A DNA stretch of 64,000 nucleotides, from NCBI GenBank assembly GCA_964617455.1, contig CAZTYF010000002.1, forward strand, positions 102,883 to 166,882, written 5' to 3'. The DNA comes from Monoglobus sp964617455 (GTDB lineage: Bacteria; Bacillota; Clostridia; Monoglobales; Monoglobaceae). This document shows positions 37,784-44,952 of the stretch, piece by piece; position 1 is the stretch's first letter; the number at the start of each line of letters is the position of its first letter. The notes under the pieces are model-generated. The model saw only the letters and a program-made list of their open reading frames with translations. It did not search any database and had not been told where the DNA came from. The position numbers and the translations under genes were made by a program.

Positions 37784-40141
37784 ATGTTTAAAAAGAAAGT
37801 AATCATTGGGGCGATTGTGAGCGGTATGCTGCTCAATACGGCGGCATTTGCCGAAAATATTACCGCCTCCGAAACGAGTATTGAAATAACCGACGACTAT
37901 GCCGAATATTTGAAAAATCCCGATGCTTATACAATCATCCCCGAGGCGATTGACTATGACCAAAACTTCGGCGGAGCATTTTTGGCGGAAGAACTGCCGA
38001 AAGCTTATAACAGCGAGGAAGATAACCCGTTGATTAAGGGGAAAGTTCCGGAAATCAGGGACCAGGGCCAAAACGGCGATTGCTGGGCCTATGCCGCAAT
38101 CGCGGCAGGTGAATACTCCACCATTGCCAAAAATAACAAGAGCTATTCAAACAGTGCAAATCTTTGGTCGGAGCCCCATTTGGCGGCGGCTATGTATGGC
38201 ACAAAGGACGAAAATTACAAAAAATACACGAGATATTATGACTTCTCCGCCTCGGATGCGGGTCCCTCCGGCGGCAACAGGGAAATGGCCACGGCCTATT
38301 ATTCCCGCCAAAATGCCGCAGGCCCCATCTCGCTGCAAAGCTACGGAGACGGCAACTACGCAAGCTACAAAGCCGAAGGCTATGGCAACTATCAACCCAT
38401 TTTCGATTTGGGTGCCAAAGACAGACTGATGTCTCTGGGTTCCGCAAAATATATCACGGATACATATGAGGGAAGTTCAACCCTGTCATTCAATATAGGA
38501 AATGAAGGAGTTACGGATAAGAAAATTTCTCTCAATTACGATGTCATCAATGCCATAAAATCCGAGGTTATGGAACACGGCGCCGTGGGAACATCCTACC
38601 TCGCTTATGACAGCAATACAAGCGATAACGGAAACGATAAAGAACTCAAGGAATACTATAATGAAAGCACTTATGCTTACTACCTTGATTGGGAAGATCT
38701 GCTTTACGGAAGGGTTGAGGATGCCACCTGCGAGGATGGCAAGAATGGGGTTTTACTTTCCTATACACAGGATCAATACGGCAATATCACGTCCAAATAT
38801 GAGTTTAAAAGTCCCGTGAACCACGCCGTCACCATTGTGGGCTGGGACGATGACTTTTCTGCGGACAATTTTGCCACTCCTCCGACTCTTTTCGACGGCA
38901 CGAAGGTGAACGGTGCCTGGATAATCAGAAACAGCTGGGGCGTAGAGTGGGGCCAAGAGGGCTACCAGTACATATCCTACTTAGACCCTGCCATCGGTTT
39001 TGATTCCTATACCTATGACTTCACGGACGAGACTCCCGAAAATATCTACTCCTATGAATTGACGGGCCCGAACGGCACCATGAGTTCCAATTTGGGTACG
39101 AGTTTTTCGGTGGGCCCGGACAAAGACCATATGCATCCCATAGGCACCGACAAGTACGGCTGCTACATCTTTGCCAATAAATACACGGCAACGGGTGAGG
39201 ATGAGTACCTCAATGAAATCGGATTTTATGTTACGGACCCGGATGACAGCTATGAGGTCATTGTCAGGGAGGCAAACGGTGAGACGGCCCCCGGAGAGGT
39301 GTCGATTGTCGATTTTGGCGAAGACCCCAACATTGTGAATCTCTCGGCATACGGAAGCGGGGAATCGGGAACGAAAATTCAATTCCCCGATGCGGGCTAT
39401 CAAACGGCCAAGTTGACGGAGCCCGTCAAAGTCAGTGGCGACTTTTTCGTGATAGTCAAGGTTTCAAACGATGCGGACAAGGACAAGGCATTCCAAATGT
39501 CTTTGGTGCAAAAGATAGAGTATGTGGACGGTTTCCCCGAAAGTCAAAAGAACCCTTCAAACTTTGAGGCCACAGAGGGAGTTTCATTCAGCCCCCACAA
39601 CATCGCCGCCAAAGGCACCGACCCATACTTTATCAGCGGTTGGGAAGACATCGGAGCAACCGAAACCCAAGTCAATTCAAGCGAGGGCATTATCGGCTAT
39701 TCCTATGCCAATTGGGCTTTCAAGGTATATACCGGCGGGCCTTCATCTTCCGTATCCACACCCGAACCGAGCGGAGAGCCAACAGCCTCCGATGCACCCG
39801 AGCCGAGCGGAGCCCCCGAGACATCCGCAGAGCCGAGTTCATCGCCGGATGCGGAAAAATATGACTATGATGTGAAGATAGAAAAAGGTGAATCCGGAGC
39901 CAAAGTCACCGTGACCCGCACCGGGGACTCTGCCGAGAAATGCGTGCTCCTTGTGGGTATGTATGACAGCAACGACGTTCTCATCGGATTTGAGGGACCC
40001 TATGATGCGGAATTCGGCGGCACCGATGAATTCACACAAGATATAAGCTTTGAAAACGGTGCGGCGAAGGTGACGGCATTCTTGTGGAACGGGGACACGA
40101 ATGAGCCTTATGCCCTTCCCGCCGCTTTGAGCGTCGAGTAA
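37784..40141 (+). CDS. Secreted C1-family (papain-like) cysteine peptidase with lectin-like domain
   Basis: A 785-residue exported protease. Signal peptide 1-23 (LLNTAAFA). The papain-type triad is intact: Cys100 in RDQGQNGDCWAY (with the oxyanion Gln), His347 in NHAVTIVGWD, Asn383 in IIRNSWG. The region after it (about 415-645) fits the lectin-like domain next to the C1 domain in Clostridioides difficile Cwp84, which cleaves the S-layer precursor. A Pro/Ser/Glu linker (about 650-695) leads to a small beta domain. It has no SLH or CWB2 repeats, so attachment is unclear. A role in maturing the SLH proteins in this window is an inference. Confidence 0.88.
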   Translation: MFKKKVIIGAIVSGMLLNTAAFAENITASETSIEITDDYAEYLKNPDAYTIIPEAIDYDQNFGGAFLAEELPKAYNSEEDNPLIKGKVPEIRDQGQNGDCWAYAAIAAGEYSTIAKNNKSYSNSANLWSEPHLAAAMYGTKDENYKKYTRYYDFSASDAGPSGGNREMATAYYSRQNAAGPISLQSYGDGNYASYKAEGYGNYQPIFDLGAKDRLMSLGSAKYITDTYEGSSTLSFNIGNEGVTDKKISLNYDVINAIKSEVMEHGAVGTSYLAYDSNTSDNGNDKELKEYYNESTYAYYLDWEDLLYGRVEDATCEDGKNGVLLSYTQDQYGNITSKYEFKSPVNHAVTIVGWDDDFSADNFATPPTLFDGTKVNGAWIIRNSWGVEWGQEGYQYISYLDPAIGFDSYTYDFTDETPENIYSYELTGPNGTMSSNLGTSFSVGPDKDHMHPIGTDKYGCYIFANKYTATGEDEYLNEIGFYVTDPDDSYEVIVREANGETAPGEVSIVDFGEDPNIVNLSAYGSGESGTKIQFPDAGYQTAKLTEPVKVSGDFFVIVKVSNDADKDKAFQMSLVQKIEYVDGFPESQKNPSNFEATEGVSFSPHNIAAKGTDPYFISGWEDIGATETQVNSSEGIIGYSYANWAFKVYTGGPSSSVSTPEPSGEPTASDAPEPSGAPETSAEPSSSPDAEKYDYDVKIEKGESGAKVTVTRTGDSAEKCVLLVGMYDSNDVLIGFEGPYDAEFGGTDEFTQDISFENGAAKVTAFLWNGDTNEPYALPAALSVE

Positions 40142-40156
40142 TTCAATATGCAATAT

Positions 40157-40193
40157 AAAAAAGGTTTGGGGCCGCCGGGCCTCAAACCTTTTT
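40157..40193. terminator. Bidirectional terminator between the protease gene and dapL
   Basis: AAAAAGGTTTG/CAAACCTTTTT stem continued by GGCC-type pairing, with A and T runs on both sides. It can serve both convergent genes. Confidence 0.92.
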
Positions 40194-40213
40194 CTGTCTT
40201 AACTCACAGAGTT

Positions 40214-41563
40214 TTATTCTTCATAGTCTGCATCCGACTTGGGAGAATTTTGCGGCTCCTCAATAACAAGCTCCGCATTTTGATTCTCCGTATCCTCCGA
40301 AATTTCCTCCCCGCTCTCGGAAGATTCTTCCCCTTCGGGAGCGGGAGTCAGCAAAGCCGCCAGCCGTTTCATTGCCTCTATGGTGTTGTCTCTGTCGCCG
40401 AAGGCCGTCAGGCGGAAATATCCTTCGCCGTTTTTGCCAAAGCCCGCACCGGGAGTTCCCACGACATTTATATTCTCCAAGAGATAATCGAAGAATTCCC
40501 AAGAGCTCATTCCGTTGGGGCATTCGAACCAGATATAGGGGGAATTTATTCCGCCGAAATACTTAATCCCGAGTTCATCCAAAGTCTCTGCGATGATTTT
40601 GGCATTTTGTTTGTAATAGTCAATGTTTTCTTTGATTTGCTTGCGTCCTTCGGGAGTGAATACAGCCTCTGCCGCTCTTTGAACGATATAGGACACGCCG
40701 TTGAATTTCGTGGTTTGCCGTCTCAGCCACAGTTTGTTCAGTTCCACCACATCGCTGTCAACTTTGAGGAGCTTTTTGAGCTTGTTGACCTCCACCCTCA
40801 AATCCTTGGGAACAATGGTATATCCGCAGCGGGTTCCGGTGAAGCCTGCGGTTTTTGACAGAGAGCAGAACTCGATGGCGCATCTTTTTGCACCGTCGAT
40901 TTCATATATGCTCCGAGGCAGAGTCTTATCGTCAATGAAGGCTTCATAGGCCGCATCGAAAAGGATAACCGCGTCGTTTTTCAGGGCATAGTCAACCCAG
41001 GCCTTAAGTTGCGCGTGATTATAGACGGCGCCGGTCGGATTGTTGGGAGAGCAAAGATAAATCATATCCGCCTTGACGCCCGCCTCCGGTAGTGGGCAAA
41101 ATCCGTTTGAGGAATTTGCATTCATATACTCGATTTTTCTTCCGCTCATTATGTTCGTGTCAACATACACCGGATATACCGGGTCGGGAACCAGCACCAC
41201 ATTGTCTCTGTCGAACAAATCGGTGATGTTGCCCACATCGCTTTTGGCTCCGTCGCTTATGAACACCTCGTCCATGTCTACTCGGATTGTGTTCTCTTTG
41301 TAGTATTCCACAATCTTCTCCCGCAGGAAATCATAGCCCTGCTCGGGTCCGTAGCCTCGGAATGTGGCTTTTTCGCCCATTTCATCAGCAGCCTTGTGAA
41401 TGGCATCAACCACCACCGGTGCCAAAGGCAGAGTCACATCTCCAATCCCCATACGGATAACCTTTTTGTCCGGATTGCTTTCGGCATATGAATTGACCCT
41501 GTGGGCTATCTCCGAAAACAGGTAACTCTCTTTAACATTCAAAAAATTTTCGTTTATTCTCAA
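40214..41563 (-). CDS. dapL: LL-diaminopimelate aminotransferase
   Basis: Converts tetrahydrodipicolinate directly to LL-diaminopimelate using glutamate and PLP. Family markers are clear: MRINENFLNVKESYLFSEIA, GIGDVTLPLAP, FISDGAKSDVGNI, SPNNPTGA, and the PLP lysine in SLSKTAGFTGTR. At 449 residues it exceeds the usual length of about 400-410; the extra 45 residues form an acidic Glu/Ser tail (EGEESSESGEEISEDTENQ and so on). The start is TTG at 41563 with AAGGAGGG 6 bases upstream, overlapping the dapF stop region. Second gene of dapF-dapL. Confidence 0.95.
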   Translation of the reverse strand: MRINENFLNVKESYLFSEIAHRVNSYAESNPDKKVIRMGIGDVTLPLAPVVVDAIHKAADEMGEKATFRGYGPEQGYDFLREKIVEYYKENTIRVDMDEVFISDGAKSDVGNITDLFDRDNVVLVPDPVYPVYVDTNIMSGRKIEYMNANSSNGFCPLPEAGVKADMIYLCSPNNPTGAVYNHAQLKAWVDYALKNDAVILFDAAYEAFIDDKTLPRSIYEIDGAKRCAIEFCSLSKTAGFTGTRCGYTIVPKDLRVEVNKLKKLLKVDSDVVELNKLWLRRQTTKFNGVSYIVQRAAEAVFTPEGRKQIKENIDYYKQNAKIIAETLDELGIKYFGGINSPYIWFECPNGMSSWEFFDYLLENINVVGTPGAGFGKNGEGYFRLTAFGDRDNTIEAMKRLAALLTPAPEGEESSESGEEISEDTENQNAELVIEEPQNSPKSDADYEE

Positions 41564-41575
41564 CGTAAACCCTCC

Positions 41576-42454
41576 TTATGGTTTTGTTATTATTTTCCAA
41601 ATATCGTCTGTGTCATCGGGCGGATAGACCTCACCCTCGCACACAAAGGCGGCGGGGCCGCATTTGATAACCCTTCCGCTTGGGAGATAGGTTATCCTCA
41701 GGTCACCGCCCCTGAGTTTTACCGTAATTTCTTCGTTGGTTTTGCAATATCCGTTCCAAACGGCTGCCACCGCAGCGGCGCAGGCACCGGTTCCGCAGGC
41801 CCAGGTCTCCCCGCTGCCTCTTTCCCAAACCCGCATTTTCAGGGTGTGCCCGTCAATCACTTGGATAAACTCCGTATTGATTCGTCGGGGGAAAAGCTCA
41901 TGGCATTCAAATTTGGGCCCGATCTCCGAAAGGTCCAGATTTTCCGTGTTCTCCGTGAAAACCACCGCATGAGGGTTTCCCATGGAAACGCCCGTGATTT
42001 TATATTCCCTGCCCCCAACGGTTATGGGACGGCTCACGATTTTGTCTCCGTCCATATTGATGGGGATTTTTTTCGGGTCCGACTCCGCCTCGCCCATATC
42101 GACCGTCACCGAACTCACCGAATTCCCGTCCGTTTCAAGTTCGAGGATTTTTATCCCCGCTCCCGTTTCCAAAGTGATGTGTTTTTGGCGAGTCAAGCCT
42201 TTGTCATAGACATATTTCCCGACGCAGCGGCTGGCATTTCCGCACATCTCCGCCTCCGAACCGTCCGCATTGAATATGCGCATTCTGAAATCCGCCCTGT
42301 CGGAAGGCATAATCAAAACCAATCCGTCGCTGCCGATTCCAAAGTGCATATCGGACACAAACCGTGCCAGTTTTGCGGGATTACGGACATCTTCCTCAAA
42401 GCAGTTAATGTATATATAGCAATTTCCAATCCCATGCATTTTGGTGAATTTCAA
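41576..42454 (-). CDS. dapF: Diaminopimelate epimerase
   Basis: Interconverts LL- and meso-diaminopimelate for lysine and peptidoglycan. 292 residues from a TTG start at 42454, chosen because GGAGGTGA lies 6 bases upstream and LKFTKMHGIGNCYIY matches the family's N-terminus; a farther ATG adds 18 unmatched residues and overlaps the promoter. Both catalytic cysteines are present (AEMCGNASRCVGKY and WACGTGACAAA). The usual GNDF near the start reads GNCYIY here. dapL follows after 12 bases. A normal DapF otherwise. Confidence 0.94.
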   Translation of the reverse strand: MKFTKMHGIGNCYIYINCFEEDVRNPAKLARFVSDMHFGIGSDGLVLIMPSDRADFRMRIFNADGSEAEMCGNASRCVGKYVYDKGLTRQKHITLETGAGIKILELETDGNSVSSVTVDMGEAESDPKKIPINMDGDKIVSRPITVGGREYKITGVSMGNPHAVVFTENTENLDLSEIGPKFECHELFPRRINTEFIQVIDGHTLKMRVWERGSGETWACGTGACAAAVAAVWNGYCKTNEEITVKLRGGDLRITYLPSGRVIKCGPAAFVCEGEVYPPDDTDDIWKIITKP

Positions 42455-42485
42455 AGCATCCTCACCTCCGATTTTACTTATGGAT

Positions 42486-42514
42486 ATTGTAACATATTTG
42501 TAAAACAATTACAA
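42486..42514 (-). promoter_or_regulatory. Sigma-A promoter of dapF-dapL
   Basis: Minus strand TTGTAA (42514-42509), 17-base spacer, TACAAT (42491-42486), about 30 bases before the dapF TTG start. Confidence 0.65.
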
Positions 42515-42556
42515 CACCTTTTTTAAAAAAAGCACCGACGGGAGGGCGGAGGCACC

Positions 42557-42586
42557 AAAAAGAGCCTCGGGAAAACCCCGAGGCCC
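42557..42586 (-). terminator. Terminator of the tRNA-Lys gene
   Basis: Minus strand stem GCCTCGGG/CCCGAGGC with a short loop followed by T5, directly after the encoded CCA. Confidence 0.85.
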
Positions 42587-42588
42587 TC

Positions 42589-42665
42589 TGGTACACCTTC
42601 GGGGATTCGAACCCCGGACACCCTGATTAAGAGTCAGGTGCTCTAGCCAGCTGAGCTAAAGGTGC
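42589..42665 (-). tRNA. tRNA-Lys (anticodon CTT)
   Basis: A full cloverleaf on the minus strand: acceptor GCACCTT pairing with AAGGTGT (first pair G-T), D arm AGCTCAGCTGGCTAGAGCA, anticodon arm CCTGA-CTCTTAA-TCAGG with CTT at positions 34-36, T arm with GGTTCGAATCC, and encoded CCA at 42591-42589. It reads AAG. It has its own promoter and terminator. Confidence 0.96.
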
Positions 42666-42690
42666 ACATACCACAAAAACAACACATTGA

Positions 42691-42719
42691 ATTATACTAT
42701 GGCAGCCGAGGTTTGTCAA
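42691..42719 (-). promoter_or_regulatory. Sigma-A promoter of tRNA-Lys
   Basis: Minus strand consensus TTGACA (42719-42714), 17-base spacer, consensus TATAAT (42696-42691); a perfect match to both hexamers. Confidence 0.92.
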
Positions 42720-42769
42720 CCCTTTTTTAAAATTTTTTGGGGGATTTTCGCCAAGGCCCGTCAAATCCC

Positions 42770-42798
42770 TTGATTTTGCATAAAGAATATGGTATGAT
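42770..42798 (+). promoter_or_regulatory. Sigma-A promoter of the ABC-2 permease gene
   Basis: TTGATT (42770-42775), 17-base spacer, TATGAT (42793-42798), about 40 bases before the start. Confidence 0.68.
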
Positions 42799-42839
42799 AC
42801 AGCACATAACATAATCAAGAAGAAAGGCCCGAAAATGCC

Positions 42840-43586
42840 ATGTTAAAACGCCTTGCAATCCTGACCAAAATAGATTTCCGTGCCAAATACGCCGGGCATT
42901 CCCTTGGCGTGGTTTGGGCTTTTCTGTATCCCGCAGTCACCGTTCTGCTCTATTATTTTGTCTTCAGAATCATACTCAAAACCGGCCCCATGGACGGGTC
43001 CCCCTATCTCCTATGGCTCCTTTCCGCCTTGGCGCCTTTCCTGTTTTTGAGCGATTCGGCCGCGTCTTCCGCTTCCGCCCTGACCGATTATGCCTACATA
43101 GCAGGGAAATCCCGCCTGAACCTGAGCTATCTCCCTGCCGCACGGGTTATTTCGAGTTTTGCCGTCCACGCCGCAGTCTTGGCTGTCCTGCTTGTTCTGA
43201 GACACAAATTCTCTCTTTTCGACTTTCGGATCCTTGTTTATATAGGGGCGGAACTCCTGTTTGCCTTGGCTCTTGCCTATTTTTTGTCGGTGATGACCGT
43301 GTTTTTTCGGGACCTGAAAAGCATAGTCCCCATCGTCACCCAGTTGGGCTTTTGGGTCACTCCCATTTTTTGGTCCTTTGCCTCCGTACCCGAGCCCTTT
43401 GCCAAAATTTTACGCATAATCTGCCCGTCTTCTTATATTTCCGAAGGCTTTCGCTCCGTCTTGGCCGGAACTCCCCCCGCCCCCGCCTGGTATGGGGTGT
43501 ATTTTTGGATTTTCACATTGCTTCTCGCCCTGATTTCCGGTTACCTGTTTTTCGCCGCGAACTCCCGAATCGCAGACTACTTGTAA
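42840..43586 (+). CDS. ABC-2 type polysaccharide exporter permease (Wzm/TagG-like)
   Basis: A 248-residue membrane protein with about six hydrophobic segments. It begins with the cytoplasmic amphipathic RLAILTKIDFRAKYAGHSLGVVWAFLYP typical of Wzm/TagG/RfbA permeases, and has the family's late FWVTPIFWSFASVP and CPSSYISEGFRS block. Such permeases export lipid-linked O-antigen or wall teichoic acid with a Wzt/TagH ATPase. No ATPase gene is adjacent; downstream is the repeat region of the island, so the transporter operon may have been interrupted there. It starts at ATG 42840 with AGAAAGG upstream. Confidence 0.87.
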   Translation: MLKRLAILTKIDFRAKYAGHSLGVVWAFLYPAVTVLLYYFVFRIILKTGPMDGSPYLLWLLSALAPFLFLSDSAASSASALTDYAYIAGKSRLNLSYLPAARVISSFAVHAAVLAVLLVLRHKFSLFDFRILVYIGAELLFALALAYFLSVMTVFFRDLKSIVPIVTQLGFWVTPIFWSFASVPEPFAKILRIICPSSYISEGFRSVLAGTPPAPAWYGVYFWIFTLLLALISGYLFFAANSRIADYL

Positions 43587-43701
43587 AAAAGATAAAAATC
43601 TCATCCGCCTCGCTCCAAACCTTTGCCCGTCCCCGTCTATGGTTATATTATATATCAAAAAAAGTGCCGGTGCGTGCCATCTTTTTACATTTCTGTATGG
43701 C

Positions 43702-43784
43702 GGACAAAAATGTCCCGTTATAGTGGCCAAAACCGTCCTCCAATGGTGGACAAAACCGTCCCCCAATGAGGGACGTAAATGTCC
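43702..43784. repeat. 23-bp tandem dyad array (4 units)
   Basis: GGAC-6 nt-GTCC motifs start at 43702, 43725 (GGCC variant), 43748 and 43771, exactly 23 bases apart, each a short inverted repeat. Spacers are 9 bases with a shared CCAAT or similar. The period is about two helical turns and is not a multiple of three, which argues for a DNA-level (protein-binding or origin-like) array, although DKTVP-type coding repeats in phage replication proteins look similar. Confidence 0.8.
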
Positions 43785-43840
43785 TATAGAATAGATAATA
43801 TAATAAATAATATAATAAATAAAAGAATAAGAGAGAGAAT
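43785..43840. other. AT-rich stretch next to the 23-bp array
   Basis: A 56-base run made almost only of A and T with repeated AATATAATAAAT. Array plus AT-rich stretch resembles a replication-origin layout; it also resembles the Asn/Ile-rich tail of replisome-organiser genes. No function is shown. Confidence 0.55.
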
Positions 43841-43922
43841 CACTAACCTCTCTCTTTTCTTTACTTCTCTTCTCTTCTCTTATTTCTCTTACCTTCTCTT
43901 CCCTTCCCTTCTCTTCTCTTAC
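43841..43922. repeat. Polypyrimidine tract beginning with a dispersed motif
   Basis: About 80 bases of almost pure C and T (plus strand), repeating CTTCTCTT and CCTTCTC units. It opens with CACTAACCTCTCTCTT, which recurs twice at 63926-63987. Confidence 0.8.
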
Positions 43923-44065
43923 GCTGCCTAAGATGGCTGCACAAGGGGGCTGCACAAGGAGGTTGCACAAGATGGCTGCACAAGACGGCTGCACAAGGAG
44001 GCTGCACAAGGGAGCTGCACAAGATGGCTGCACAAGGGAGCTGCATAAGGAGGCTGCACAAGGCG
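43923..44065. repeat. 13-bp tandem repeat (11 units)
   Basis: Eleven units of 13 bases, consensus GCTGCACAAGRNG, with starts at 43923, 43936, 43949, 43962, 43975, 43988, 44001, 44014, 44027, 44040 and 44053. The first unit (GCTGCCTAAGATG) and the ninth are degenerate. Because 13 is not a multiple of three and the unit has no stop in any frame, it creates long spurious open frames on both strands. Confidence 0.93.
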
Positions 44066-44072
44066 CTCGTCG

Positions 44073-44365
44073 GAACTCGCCTCTTAACTCGTTTCCTCGC
44101 AAGCGAGGAAAGCTTCGTCTTACCGGCGGTTCCTCCTCTTTCCCAAAAAGTGCTCTTCGCCCAAGCTTTTTGGGAGCCCTGCGCACTTCGTGCGCTTTGA
44201 ACTCGCCTCTTAACTCGTTTCCTCGCAAGCGAGGAAAGCATCGCCACGTTGGAAATCCCTACGCCTGCTTGTTTTGCCCTGACGGGCAAAAGCGGCGCCT
44301 TATCGGCGGTTCCTCCTCTTTCCCGCAAAGTGCACTGTGTTGGCGCTTTGCGGGAGCCCTTTATG
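44073..44365. repeat. Duplicated hairpin block with compensatory stem changes
   Basis: A 41-base sequence occurs at 44073-44113 and again at 44199-44239, each holding the hairpin TTTCCTCGC-AA-GCGAGGAAA. A 21-base sequence occurs at 44124-44144 and 44304-44324; each is the left side of a larger hairpin ending GGGAGCCCT. The first hairpin pairs CCCAAAAAG with CTTTTTGGG (44142-44150, 44166-44174); the second pairs CCCGCAAAG with CTTTGCGGG (44322-44330, 44346-44354). Both arms changed together, preserving pairing. Further hairpins: GCGCAC/GTGCGC (44181-44195) and TTTTGCCC/GGGCAAAA (44272-44291). Confidence 0.88.
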
Positions 44366-44368
44366 GTA

Positions 44369-44400
44369 GCTGCACAAGGTAGCTGCACAAGGGAGCTGCC
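44369..44400. repeat. Second 13-bp repeat tract (2 units plus a partial)
   Basis: Units start at 44369 and 44382 (GCTGCACAAGGTA, GCTGCACAAGGGA), with a partial GCTGCC at 44395. It is the same family as 43923-44065, placed on the other side of the hairpin block. Confidence 0.88.
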
Positions 44401-44523
44401 GATTGGTATACCTACGGTTTTGAATCTACAACCAAGCACCATCTCACAAATCAAACCTAAACCGCCGACATACTCCGTAACGGTAGTATACTCTCTTTAT
44501 TTACTCTTATTATCTACTATAGT

Positions 44524-44643
44524 GGAACTTTTGGTGCATACCCCCCGGGAACTTTTGGTGCATACCCCCCGAGAACTTTTCTTCCATACCCCTATGGAAC
44601 ATTTCTTCCACACCCCTATGGAACTTTTCTTCCATACCCCCCT
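44524..44643. repeat. 24-bp tandem repeat (5 units)
   Basis: Five 24-base units with starts at 44524, 44548, 44572, 44596 and 44620, each beginning GGAAC or AGAAC plus TTTT and ending in a C run. On the minus strand they read as 8-residue repeats (GGMEEKFH, GGMHQKFP type) in a frame of 44510-44740. The period suits coding, but the frame has stops just after the array and no ribosome site I trust, so it may be a gene remnant. Confidence 0.88.
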
Positions 44644-44874
44644 TCGGTTTGGATTTGAATCGGGTTATGCAAATCAAGATGGAATTTTTAGGCAAAGACA
44701 TTATAAAATTAAAGGTTTTGTATGTAAATGAAGTATCCAAAGGAAATAGAGGGGTAACGATTCTGGCTTAGAAGATTAGAATTCTGAATATAGAATGCCA
44801 CTGATTCCCATAAATATTTACATTTACTAAAAAAGGTGCATTTATATTAACCGTATAAAAATTCAACTTTGGGG

Positions 44875-44903
44875 TTTACAAAGTTTAAAGTTTGTGATAA
44901 AAT
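44875..44903 (+). promoter_or_regulatory. Sigma-A promoter and likely operator of the XRE/ImmA pair
   Basis: TTTACA (44875-44880), 17-base spacer, TAAAAT (44898-44903). The near-palindrome ACAAAGTTTAAAGTTTGT (44878-44895) fills the spacer and would suit autorepression by the XRE protein. Confidence 0.75.
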
Positions 44904-44952
44904 GTAAATACCTCAATTGAGAATAAGCAAACATGGAGAGGAGGTGGTCGTC

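Larger units (their letters stand above)
43587..44952. other. Non-coding, repeat-dense segment at the left edge of the accessory island
   Basis: About 1.37 kb between the permease and the XRE regulator with no convincing gene. It holds, in order: a 23-bp dyad array, an AT-rich stretch, a polypyrimidine tract, 13-bp tandem repeats, a duplicated hairpin block, two more 13-bp units, a 24-bp array and an AT-rich run into the XRE promoter. Open frames on both strands arise from the repeats. The permease may have lost its partner genes to this insertion. Confidence 0.8.

Noticed and set aside
43410..44454. Long open frames on both strands across the island repeat block
   Set aside because: They are produced by the 13-bp repeats, which have no stop in any frame, and by the pyrimidine tract. 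Translations are low-complexity (LVQPPCAA, REEKRSKEKRE) and lack start signals.
43702..44643. Possible CRISPR array
   Set aside because: The 23-, 13- and 24-bp arrays have no unique spacers of constant length, and no cas genes are present.
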